Positions 16,986 through 23,774 of a stretch of 55,614 nucleotides of DNA are shown here, in pieces. How positions within the stretch are numbered: the stretch's first letter is position 1; every line of letters starts with the position of its first letter. A model generated the notes under the pieces. The model searched no databases, was not told the origin of the DNA, and saw nothing but the letters and a program-made list of their open reading frames with translations. Made by a program: the position numbers and the translations under genes. The stretch comes from Sphingomonas asaccharolytica NBRC 15499 (lineage in GTDB: Bacteria > Pseudomonadota > Alphaproteobacteria > Sphingomonadales > Sphingomonadaceae), in NCBI RefSeq assembly GCF_001598355.1, contig NZ_BCYU01000026.1, forward strand, positions 1 through 55,614, written 5' to 3'.

Positions 16986-18779
16986 CTAAGCCTTGCCGAT
17001 CCAGTTCCCGACCAGTTGCTCCAATATTTCCAGCGGCAGGCGGCCATTGGCCAGCACCGCCTCATGGAACTCCTTGATGTCGAACTTGTCGCCTTGCGCC
17101 GCCTTGGCCCGGTCGCGCAGTTTGACGATGCTCGAATGCCCGAGCTTGTAGCTGCAGGCTTGCCCTGGGCTCGCGCAATAGCGGTCGATCTCGCGGTCGG
17201 CGAACCCCGGCGCTTCGCCCTGCCCGTCGACAAACAGAGCGATCGCCTTTTCGCGGCTCCATTTGAAATGATGCAGCCCGGTATCGATGATGCAGCGGTG
17301 CGCGCGGAACAGCGCCTCCTTCAGATAGCCGATCTCTCCGAAAGGATCGCCGTCATACATGCCGAGCTCGGCCGCGACCTGCTCGGCGTAGAGCGCCCAG
17401 CCCTCGGCACAGCCCGAAAAGCCGATCGACTTGCGGATCAGCGGCAGGCTGGTGTTCGACAGCGCGAGTCCGCCCTCGAACTGATGCCCGGGTAGGCCTT
17501 CGTGATAGACCACCGTCGCCAGCATGAACTTGGGCCATTCCGCCGAATCGTGCAGGTTGAAATAGACCAGCCCCGGTCGCGAGCCGTCGATCGCCGGACC
17601 CTGGCTATAAGCGGACGCGGCGCCCGCTTCGATCTCCTTGGGCACGCGCCGCACTTCGAACTTGTACGGCGGCATGCGCTTGAACACCTGCGGCAAGCGG
17701 CCGCGGATCGCGTCGAGCCGGCCGTTGCAATAGGCGATCGCCTGCGCCTTGCCGTCATCGGTATTGGGGTAGACCTGCCCCGGCAGCTTGTAGAGGCCCG
17801 CCAGCCGCTGCCCGAGCGGCCCCGCGGGCACGCCGGCTTTGTCCATCAATTGCGTGATGCGGTCGCCGATCGCCTTGGCCTGGTCGAGCCCGAATTGATG
17901 GACTTCCTCGGGCGACAGCCGCGTCGTGGTCGAGCCTTCGAGCGCCATGCGATAGAAAGCGTCGCCCTGTTTCAGTTTCCACACCCCGGCATGATGCGTC
18001 GCCTTGCCCTGCACGGACTTCACCGCGGCGATCTGCCGGTCGATCGCCGGCAGGATGCGCTCATCGTAGATCCGGGCGGCGTCCTTGCCGTAATGCGCGT
18101 CGAAGCCTTTGGCGGCGGCACGGCGCTGGATCGAGGTGACCACTGTCGCCTGCGCCGCCGGCACGCGCATCGCGGTCAATTGCGTCAGCGTCTTGCCGAT
18201 CAGGAAGTCGGGCGGGACCACGCCCGCCGCCACGTCATGCTTCATCTGCGCGGTGTCGTCGTCCAGCTGCTTCCCGAACGCCGCCAGCCGCGAGAGATAG
18301 GCGTCGGCATCGGACGCGGTGTCGATCGGATGCTTGGTATCGAGGAAATTGGGCGTCGATTGGTAGGCGCCATCCTGCTGGCTGATCACATAAGGCGAAC
18401 GCCCGCCGCCGAAATCGAACGCCTGCGCTGCGGCCGCGGCTTTGCGGGTGTAGAGGACGACGTCGTAGCTGACCTTTTCCGCCGGGCTCAGCGCGGCGAC
18501 GTCGACCGCCGCGAGGCGCTTGAGCTGGCTCTGGGTCAACTCCTTCGCTGCCGCCTGTGCCGCCGGGGATCCGTCGGACAGTTTCGAGCGCAAAGCGGCG
18601 TTCGCGCCCTTGTCGAAGCCGAGCAGCGTCGCCGATTCGGGCCGCATTTTGAGGCCCTCGGCAAAGAAGCTGTCGAACAGCGCATTGAGCGCAGGCCCGG
18701 CCGGTCGCGCCCATGCCGGCGCGGCGGAGAGCGCGGCCACGGCGGCACCTGCCTTCAGGACCTGACGGCGATCGAACAT
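16986..18779 (-). CDS. Tat-exported DUF885 family putative metallopeptidase
   Basis: A 597-residue protein that starts MFDRRQVLKAGAAVAALSAA, a twin-arginine signal ending near PAWA. DUF885 features are a central helical region, EWPKFMLATVVYHEGLPGH with H426, E427 and H432 as likely zinc ligands, and GCAEGWALYAEQVAAELG. The C-terminal part ends VKLRDRAKAAQGDKFDIKEFHEAVLANGRLPLEILE. DUF885 proteins are predicted zinc peptidases, mostly uncharacterised. I chose the ATG at 18779 because GGAGG lies just before it. It follows the CocE-type gene by 11 bp, so the two form an operon of secreted hydrolases. Confidence 0.92.
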   Translation of the reverse strand: MFDRRQVLKAGAAVAALSAAPAWARPAGPALNALFDSFFAEGLKMRPESATLLGFDKGANAALRSKLSDGSPAAQAAAKELTQSQLKRLAAVDVAALSPAEKVSYDVVLYTRKAAAAAQAFDFGGGRSPYVISQQDGAYQSTPNFLDTKHPIDTASDADAYLSRLAAFGKQLDDDTAQMKHDVAAGVVPPDFLIGKTLTQLTAMRVPAAQATVVTSIQRRAAAKGFDAHYGKDAARIYDERILPAIDRQIAAVKSVQGKATHHAGVWKLKQGDAFYRMALEGSTTTRLSPEEVHQFGLDQAKAIGDRITQLMDKAGVPAGPLGQRLAGLYKLPGQVYPNTDDGKAQAIAYCNGRLDAIRGRLPQVFKRMPPYKFEVRRVPKEIEAGAASAYSQGPAIDGSRPGLVYFNLHDSAEWPKFMLATVVYHEGLPGHQFEGGLALSNTSLPLIRKSIGFSGCAEGWALYAEQVAAELGMYDGDPFGEIGYLKEALFRAHRCIIDTGLHHFKWSREKAIALFVDGQGEAPGFADREIDRYCASPGQACSYKLGHSSIVKLRDRAKAAQGDKFDIKEFHEAVLANGRLPLEILEQLVGNWIGKA

Positions 18780-18790
18780 CGTTTCCCTCC

Positions 18791-20686
18791 TCACTTCACC
18801 ACCGGCAGCGCAATGTAGCTTTCGTTCGCGCCGGACACCCACACCCGTTGCGTCGCCTTCCTATAGTCCGCCGGTTTGGTGAGGAAGATATTGGAAACAA
18901 AACTCTGCGGGTTGCGGTCGTAGAGCGGGAACCAGCTCGACTGCACCTGCACCATGATCCGATGGCCGGGCAGGAACACATAGTTCGCGGCGGGCAGCGC
19001 GAAATTGTACAGGAGCGGCGCATTCGGCGTCAGTGCCTTCGGCTCGGAGAAGCTTTCGCGATAGCGACCGCGAAAGATGTCCATGCCGACCGCGAACTGA
19101 TAGCCGCCGAACCCGGGACGCCCCGGCACCTGGTCGGGCCAGACGTCGATCAATTTCACCACCCAGTCGCTGTCGGTGCCGCTGGTCGACGCGGTCAGCT
19201 TGACCATCGGCCGCCCCGAAATCTTGAGCGGCTGGCTCAGCACTTCACTGGTGAAGGTCAGCACGTCGGGCCGGCTTGACACCGCGCGCTGATCGTCTGC
19301 GAGCCAATTAGGCCAGGGATTGTCGTCATAGCCCACCGCCTGGACCGGGCGGTTGCGGAACAGCACCGGATGCGCGGGATCGGAGACATAGTCGGCGGTC
19401 TCCTCGCCACTCGCCGCGGCATCCAAACCCAACGTGCCGCCCGGCTTCAGATATAGCCGATCGCCCTCCCCGGTATCCTTCGGCCAGGACTGAAACCGCC
19501 GCCATTCATTGGTCCCGCTCTCGAACGCAGTGACCGGCGCGACGTCCATCGGCGCGTCCTTGAGGTAATGCGCGAGGAACGGCGCGAGCACGTTCTTGCG
19601 CCACCAGGTCCCGGTGTCCTGCCCCCAGCGCATTTGGCCGAGCGTGTCGGCGTTCTCGATCTCTTGCCCATGGTGCCACGGACCCATCGATAGATAGACC
19701 ATGTCGTTATTGGCATCCTTGGGTTCGAGCGCGCGATAGGTCGCTAGCGCGCCGTAACTATCCTCCTGATCCCACAGCGAATGGACCAGCATCACCGGCA
19801 CCTTGAGCGGCAATTTGGCGAGATACGCATCCATCGCGCGGTCCTGCCAGAACTTGTCGTAAGCGGGGTGCGCCAGGATGCTCTTCCAGAAGCCGATCTG
19901 GTCGAGCCCCATCCGCTTGCCGAGCTCGCCCGCCGACCCCGCGCGCATGTAGAGATCGTAGACATCGTCGCTCGAACTGACCCAGGGCAGGCTGTTGTCG
20001 CGCGTCGCTTCCTGCTCCCAGATATAATCCATGCCCATCTGGCGGAACGCGCCGTTGTGGAACCAGTCGTCGCCCATCCAGCCATCGACCATCGGGTTCA
20101 TCGGTACCGACACCTTGAGCGCCGGATGCGGGTTCACCAGCGCCGCGAGCGGCTCATAGCCGTCATAGCTGATGCCCAGGATGCCGACCTTGCCGTTCGA
20201 CTCTTTCAGGTTCTTCACCAGCCAATCGATCGTGTCGTAGCAATCGGTCGCATCATCGACCTTGGTCGGGTTTTCCGCCGTACCGACCAGCGCGCGGTTC
20301 ATGACGAAGGTACCGCCCGATCCGTATTTGCCGCGAATGTCCTGGATCACACGGATATAGCCACCATCGACTATCACGTCGGTGGCGTTGTCGTAACCGT
20401 ACAGCGAGGTGCCGAGATCGCCGCTCTTGCGGTTGGTGGTCAGCCCCTCGGCATTATAAGGCGTGCGGGTAAGCAGGATCGGCGCGTCGCTCGCGCCCTT
20501 GGGAGTCAGGATGACGGTGTGGAGCTTGGTCCCGTCACGCATCGGGATCTGGACGACGCGGCGCTCGTAATTGAAGCCGTAATTGGGCGCGACCGCCTTT
20601 ACCGGGCGATCGTCATAAGTTTGCGCCGTTCCGCCCGAAGCGGCGAGCGCCGCCAGCCCCATCGCCACTGCCAGCCGCCAGCGCAT
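18791..20686 (-). CDS. CocE/NonD family secreted hydrolase (S15-like)
   Basis: A 631-residue protein with a signal peptide (about 1-22) and the X-Pro dipeptidyl-peptidase S15 fold shared by cocaine esterase and glutaryl acylases. The nucleophile lies in ILGISYDGYEPL (S173). The acid and histidine are in the second half of the alpha/beta domain, where YLSMGPWHHGQE holds the likely histidine. The C-terminal jelly-roll domain (about 415-630) has VYLFRNRP-like strands and the usual GHRIMVQVQSSWFPLYDRNP. The substrate is unknown; an ester or amide is expected. GGGGAG precedes the ATG. It is first in an operon with the DUF885 gene. Confidence 0.93.
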   Translation of the reverse strand: MRWRLAVAMGLAALAASGGTAQTYDDRPVKAVAPNYGFNYERRVVQIPMRDGTKLHTVILTPKGASDAPILLTRTPYNAEGLTTNRKSGDLGTSLYGYDNATDVIVDGGYIRVIQDIRGKYGSGGTFVMNRALVGTAENPTKVDDATDCYDTIDWLVKNLKESNGKVGILGISYDGYEPLAALVNPHPALKVSVPMNPMVDGWMGDDWFHNGAFRQMGMDYIWEQEATRDNSLPWVSSSDDVYDLYMRAGSAGELGKRMGLDQIGFWKSILAHPAYDKFWQDRAMDAYLAKLPLKVPVMLVHSLWDQEDSYGALATYRALEPKDANNDMVYLSMGPWHHGQEIENADTLGQMRWGQDTGTWWRKNVLAPFLAHYLKDAPMDVAPVTAFESGTNEWRRFQSWPKDTGEGDRLYLKPGGTLGLDAAASGEETADYVSDPAHPVLFRNRPVQAVGYDDNPWPNWLADDQRAVSSRPDVLTFTSEVLSQPLKISGRPMVKLTASTSGTDSDWVVKLIDVWPDQVPGRPGFGGYQFAVGMDIFRGRYRESFSEPKALTPNAPLLYNFALPAANYVFLPGHRIMVQVQSSWFPLYDRNPQSFVSNIFLTKPADYRKATQRVWVSGANESYIALPVVK

Positions 20687-20778
20687 GCCTCGCTCCCCTC
20701 GCCCGATGTCGGAGCGATCGTGGGCCGGAGTCGTTTCGGGTGCAACTTTGAATCGCGAGTAGGCGTCGATGATCGGGT

Positions 20779-21345
20779 TCAGCGCTCGAAAAGGTCGCAG
20801 AGGAGAGCAATCCGTTCGTCACGTGCGCTCGGCCTGATTCGCCCCGAACGTTCGAGCTCGGCTAGCCCATGAAGGGCTGCCCAGAATGTCTCGGTGGCGA
20901 TCTCGGCATCGCTGCTTGAAGGCGCGACCGCGACCATCAACGCCGCAAACCCGTCCCTCAATTCCGATTTGGTGTCGGCCTCCGCGAAATGCAGGTTGGT
21001 TCGCATCGCGAACATCGCTTCGTAAACGGCCGGATGCTCGCGAGCGAAGGCAAGATAGGCCATCGCTACATCGCGCAAAGCGGTCCCACGGCCGGCCGGT
21101 CGTCGCGCCGCTCGTTGAAGCGCTATCGCTATTTCTCGGAAACCCTCGACGGCGACTGCCGACACAATCGCATCCCTGTTCTCGAAATGCGAATAGAGGA
21201 CCGGTTGGCTGTATTCGACCTCCTCCGCCAGACGGCGGATCGTGACGGCAGCCCATCCTTCGACTTCGGCAATCGAGCGTGCCGACGCGACGATGCGGTG
21301 CTCACGTTCGGTCCGCTCCCTGCTCTTTCTCTCCGAGATGCCCAA
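20779..21345 (-). CDS. TetR family transcriptional regulator
   Basis: A TetR-type repressor of about 188 residues. The helix-turn-helix is in AEVEGWAAVTIRRLAEEVEYSQPVLYSHFENRDAIVSAV (about 30-70). The ligand-binding helical domain follows and includes LAFAREHPAVYEAMF, a WHG/TetR_C-like segment. No ATG fits. I prefer a TTG at 21345 because GGGAG lies six bases before it; the next in-frame TTG at 21372 has no ribosome binding site and would add nine residues. It is divergent from the DUF4267 gene, with a palindromic operator between them, so it probably represses itself and that pair. Confidence 0.88.
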   Translation of the reverse strand: MGISERKSRERTEREHRIVASARSIAEVEGWAAVTIRRLAEEVEYSQPVLYSHFENRDAIVSAVAVEGFREIAIALQRAARRPAGRGTALRDVAMAYLAFAREHPAVYEAMFAMRTNLHFAEADTKSELRDGFAALMVAVAPSSSDAEIATETFWAALHGLAELERSGRIRPSARDERIALLCDLFER

Positions 21346-21385
21346 CTCGATCTCCCGCCCGACCCCAGCCAAGTCATAACATGGC

Positions 21386-21414
21386 TTGATAATCTAGCAA
21401 CGCTAGATTATCTA
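21386..21414. promoter_or_regulatory. Perfect 25-bp palindrome, probable TetR operator and promoter
   Basis: GATAATCTAGC-AAC-GCTAGATTATC is a perfect inverted repeat (21388-21412). A TTGATA (21386-21391) 17 bases before TATCTA (21409-21414) could be the promoter of the downstream membrane protein genes, and the palindrome then covers its spacer and part of both boxes. A TetR dimer bound here would block both divergent directions. Confidence 0.85.
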
Positions 21415-21435
21415 TCGAAACATAAGGAGACGCAG

Positions 21436-21816
21436 ATGCATTGGTTCTCAAATGGCGTCGCACTGCTGGTCGCGATCGGGATCATCGCGATCGGCATCAT
21501 GTATCTTACCCGACCGAGGGCCGCGACGGAGAGCTTCGGCCTGCCGCTTCCCGAACAGGGTGCTAACGTCGCATGGTGGCTTCGCCTCAAAGGCTCGCGC
21601 GACATGGCTTCGGGGTTGGTCGTGCTGGCCATGATGGCATGGAGCACGCCCCAGACGGTCGGCATCGTCTTGTTGATCGAGGCGATGATCCCGGCAGGCG
21701 ATATGTCGCTCATCCTTGCTGCGAAAGGCTCTACTAAAAGGGCCCTTGGCATCCACGGCATAACCGCTGCGCTGATGATCCTGGCGGCGATCCCCTTGAT
21801 CATGGGAGCAGCTTGA
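21436..21816 (+). CDS. DUF4267 family small membrane protein
   Basis: A 126-residue protein with four predicted membrane segments: residues 4-24 (NGVALLVAIGIIAIGIMYL), about 57-70, about 73-95 and 104-124. LKGSRDMASGLVVLAMM and the following VGIVLLIEAMIPAGDMSLILAAKGS match the DUF4267 family. The function is unknown. The start ATG has AAGGAG eight bases upstream. It is separated from the next gene by one base and shares the palindromic operator region with the divergent TetR gene. Confidence 0.85.
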   Translation: MHWFSNGVALLVAIGIIAIGIMYLTRPRAATESFGLPLPEQGANVAWWLRLKGSRDMASGLVVLAMMAWSTPQTVGIVLLIEAMIPAGDMSLILAAKGSTKRALGIHGITAALMILAAIPLIMGAA

Positions 21817-21817
21817 G

Positions 21818-22165
21818 ATGTTCTACGCCGTCTCGATCTGGCTAGCCGTCATTGCGTTCTTCGGTGCCGGCTTAGTCAATGCGATCGGCTTGCCGGCGAC
21901 GCAGGAGACCTTCGTCCGCTGGGGTTACCCGCGATGGTGGTGCCGCGTTACCGGCGGGTCGGAAATGGCGGTCGCGATCCTGATCGCCTTTCCTGCCACT
22001 CGAGGGATGGGCCTGATCTTCGGCGCCGTCATCATCGCTGCTGCGGTGTTGACCGCGTTGCGTCATCGCGAATTCGCCCATCTGGCGCCTTTAGCGCTGT
22101 TCGCAACCTTGCTTATGCTGACCGAGGCCGCTTCCTCGACGAGTGGTAGTTTCCCGGCCCTCTAA
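21818..22165 (+). CDS. DoxX-like small membrane protein
   Basis: A 115-residue protein with four predicted transmembrane helices: about 3-24, 48-66, 68-85 and 88-106. Its ETFVRWGYPRWWCRVTGGSEMAVAILI segment is typical of DoxX-like proteins, including the W-G-Y-P and the glycine-rich turn. The family has been linked to detoxification and redox membrane complexes, but no substrate is known. The ATG follows the DUF4267 stop by a single base, so it is translationally coupled and under the same TetR control. Confidence 0.85.
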   Translation: MFYAVSIWLAVIAFFGAGLVNAIGLPATQETFVRWGYPRWWCRVTGGSEMAVAILIAFPATRGMGLIFGAVIIAAAVLTALRHREFAHLAPLALFATLLMLTEAASSTSGSFPAL

Positions 22166-22216
22166 CGTTCTGCCATTAGAGGACAGAGTCAGCCACTCAC
22201 GCCCGGATATCAGATA

Positions 22217-22585
22217 TCAATTGTCGCAGGCGGCGTAGTCGCCCGCATCACACGCTGCCACGGCGCGGCGCCATTCGGCCATCTCCCGCTCGTACCGTGC
22301 ACGACTGCGGCGGTACTCCGCCATATCGCGTTCATGGTCCTGGGAAGCGGCGGCATAGTCGCCGTCGCCTGCCTCGTCACTGCGGCCGTCACGCACCACC
22401 CGCCAGGTCACGCCGCGCTTGAGCACCCTCGAATTTTCCTGGCGGTTGAGCTCGCGGGTCGCCGCGCTGTCACGCACCCGCGCCGCGGCATTGCGCATCG
22501 CCGGATCGCGCGGATCGTCGGCCAAGGCGGCCGCCGGTACCGTTGCGGCGACGATGGCCCCGCAGATCAACGCGCTAATCTTCAT
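22217..22585 (-). CDS. Secreted Arg/Ala-rich protein of unknown function
   Basis: A 122-residue precursor with a signal peptide that ends at AAALA-DDP. The mature part is highly charged and helical: RNAAARVRDSAATRELNRQENSRVLKRG, then a coiled-coil-like segment DHERDMAEYRRSRARYEREMAEWRRAVAAC. Two cysteines lie near the end (CDAGDYAACDN). I chose the ATG at 22585, with GGGAGG upstream, because the longer open frame has no signal peptide. Similar proteins with AEYRRxxxRYxREMxEWRR repeats are common in sphingomonads, but no function is known. Confidence 0.82.
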   Translation of the reverse strand: MKISALICGAIVAATVPAAALADDPRDPAMRNAAARVRDSAATRELNRQENSRVLKRGVTWRVVRDGRSDEAGDGDYAAASQDHERDMAEYRRSRARYEREMAEWRRAVAACDAGDYAACDN

Positions 22586-22846
22586 GACGCTATTCCCTCC
22601 CACACGTGGGTTAAGAATATCAGTGGGTCGGGAAACCCGACAAACTAATTGCGATGAAGCGCGCCCCGCTCGTCGCACATGCTGTGCGGCTTGGCGCGCC
22701 GATCCCAGCGTCGCGATGACGCGCATCCCGCGTTCATATTTTGCAACCGGTCAAGCAATCTTTGCGATTGGCATTTTGCTGCACTGCAATATCGTTGGTG
22801 ACGGCGAGGATGCTGACCTGGCTTTCGATAAACGGAAGGAAAGATC

Positions 22847-23152
22847 ATGACCAAGACGTTCTTCGCTTCTGCCGCGCTGCTTCTTGTCACCGCCGCTCCC
22901 GCCTTCGCCGGCGAAAAGCCGACCGAGATCACCTTCCAGCACGATGGTGAAACCTATACCTATACGAAGACCGAAAAAGCTGGCCTGATGATCCTCAACG
23001 GCCGTTTCCCGACGGGAAACCGCTTCCAGCTGATCGTGCGGGGAAATAAAGTAACCGGCACTGTCGATGGCGTATATGTCTCCTACCCCATCTCCTACAG
23101 CATGCCCCTCGCGCCGGCAAAGCCCAGAGCGGCCGAATTGGCTACACGTTGA
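22847..23152 (+). CDS. Small secreted protein of unknown function
   Basis: A 101-residue protein with a signal peptide (MTKTFFASAALLLVTAAPAFA) cut before GEKPTEI. The mature part, EITFQHDGETYTYTKTEKAGLMILNGRFPTGNRFQLIVRGNKVTGTVDGVYVSYPISY, looks like a small beta structure. I do not recognise the family. AAGGAAAG precedes the ATG. A strong hairpin follows the stop, so it is monocistronic. Confidence 0.82.
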   Translation: MTKTFFASAALLLVTAAPAFAGEKPTEITFQHDGETYTYTKTEKAGLMILNGRFPTGNRFQLIVRGNKVTGTVDGVYVSYPISYSMPLAPAKPRAAELATR

Positions 23153-23159
23153 CTATCAC

Positions 23160-23196
23160 CCGGCCCTGCCCGGCGACATCCGCCGGGCAGGGCCGG
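23160..23196 (+). terminator. Strong GC hairpin downstream of the 22847 gene
   Basis: A perfect 16-bp stem (CCGGCCCTGCCCGGCG and its complement) with a five-base ACATC loop, starting eight bases after the stop codon. There is no T run, so termination may need help, but the stem is exceptionally stable. Confidence 0.7.
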
Positions 23197-23320
23197 GAAG
23201 CGACGATATCGTCAGATCGACACAAAGCGATTTAAGCGAATTTACGAAAAATTTGGCGGGCCTCGGCAGACGGCTGAATGCGGCCATTCCGTTGCCCACA
23301 ATCGAGACAGCCCGGTAGCG

Positions 23321-23353
23321 AAAAGGCCCGCCCCCACACGGGAGACGGGCCTT
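23321..23353 (-). terminator. Terminator for the 23453 gene
   Basis: AAGGCCCG (23323-23330) and CGGGCCTT (23346-23353) form a stem whose loop contains a further CCC/GGG pairing. On the minus strand the stem is followed by TTTT. Confidence 0.7.
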
Positions 23354-23452
23354 CTATCCAGGCAGCGGCGCGTTAATTCCGCCCCATCGGTCGCGTCGGA
23401 GCCGCGCCGGCCGCCGGCCCGCGTCCGCTACGCGGACCGCGGGCTAACTTCG

Positions 23453-23752
23453 TCAGCCCACGCGCGTGCCGGTCAGCGGAAAGCTGCCGAACGCGCCGGC
23501 CGTCACCGATCCGGTGATCGTGTCGCCGTCGATGGTCGCTTCGTTGGTCAAGGTCATCGGCATCGGCACGGTGATGTTCATCGACCATTTGATCGTGTTG
23601 CCGTCGACCACGCCGTCGGTGATCTCGGCGGTGCCCATCGCTCCCACCTGGGTACCGGTCCAGCTGGTGCCGTCCGCCTTCACCGTCAGCGTCGCCTTCT
23701 GGTCGCCCATCGGCGATTTCACGACCGTCTCGTACACGCCATCGACTGCCAT
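23453..23752 (-). CDS. Small beta-rich protein of unknown function
   Basis: A 99-residue protein with no signal peptide. It is dominated by alternating strands: VDGVYETVVKSPMGDQKATLTVKADG, GTQVGAMGTAEITDGVVDGNTIKWSMNI and TITGSVTAGAFGSFPLTGTRV. The repeated VDG and TITGSV turns suggest a small beta-barrel. It resembles conserved hypothetical proteins of sphingomonads, but I cannot name a family with a known role. GGGAGAG precedes the ATG. It lies 22 bp after the M16 peptidase gene on the same strand and is probably co-transcribed with it. Confidence 0.8.
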   Translation of the reverse strand: MAVDGVYETVVKSPMGDQKATLTVKADGTSWTGTQVGAMGTAEITDGVVDGNTIKWSMNITVPMPMTLTNEATIDGDTITGSVTAGAFGSFPLTGTRVG

Positions 23753-23774
23753 TTATTCTCTCCCGTGAATTCCG

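Larger units (their letters stand above)
23153..23452. other. 300-bp gene-less stretch holding terminator hairpins
   Basis: Between the converging genes at 22847-23152 and 23453-23752 I see no reading frame of quality. The stretch holds the strong GC hairpin at 23160-23196, a second hairpin at 23321-23353, and a third (CCCGCGTCCGC-TAC-GCGGACCGCGGG, 23418-23443) directly after the 23453 gene's stop. The middle part (about 23200-23320) shows nothing recognisable. Confidence 0.7.

Noticed and set aside
17502..18818. 438-codon plus-strand open frame inside the DUF885 gene
   Set aside because: It is antisense to a well-supported gene with a Tat signal and zinc motif, and it has no motif of its own.
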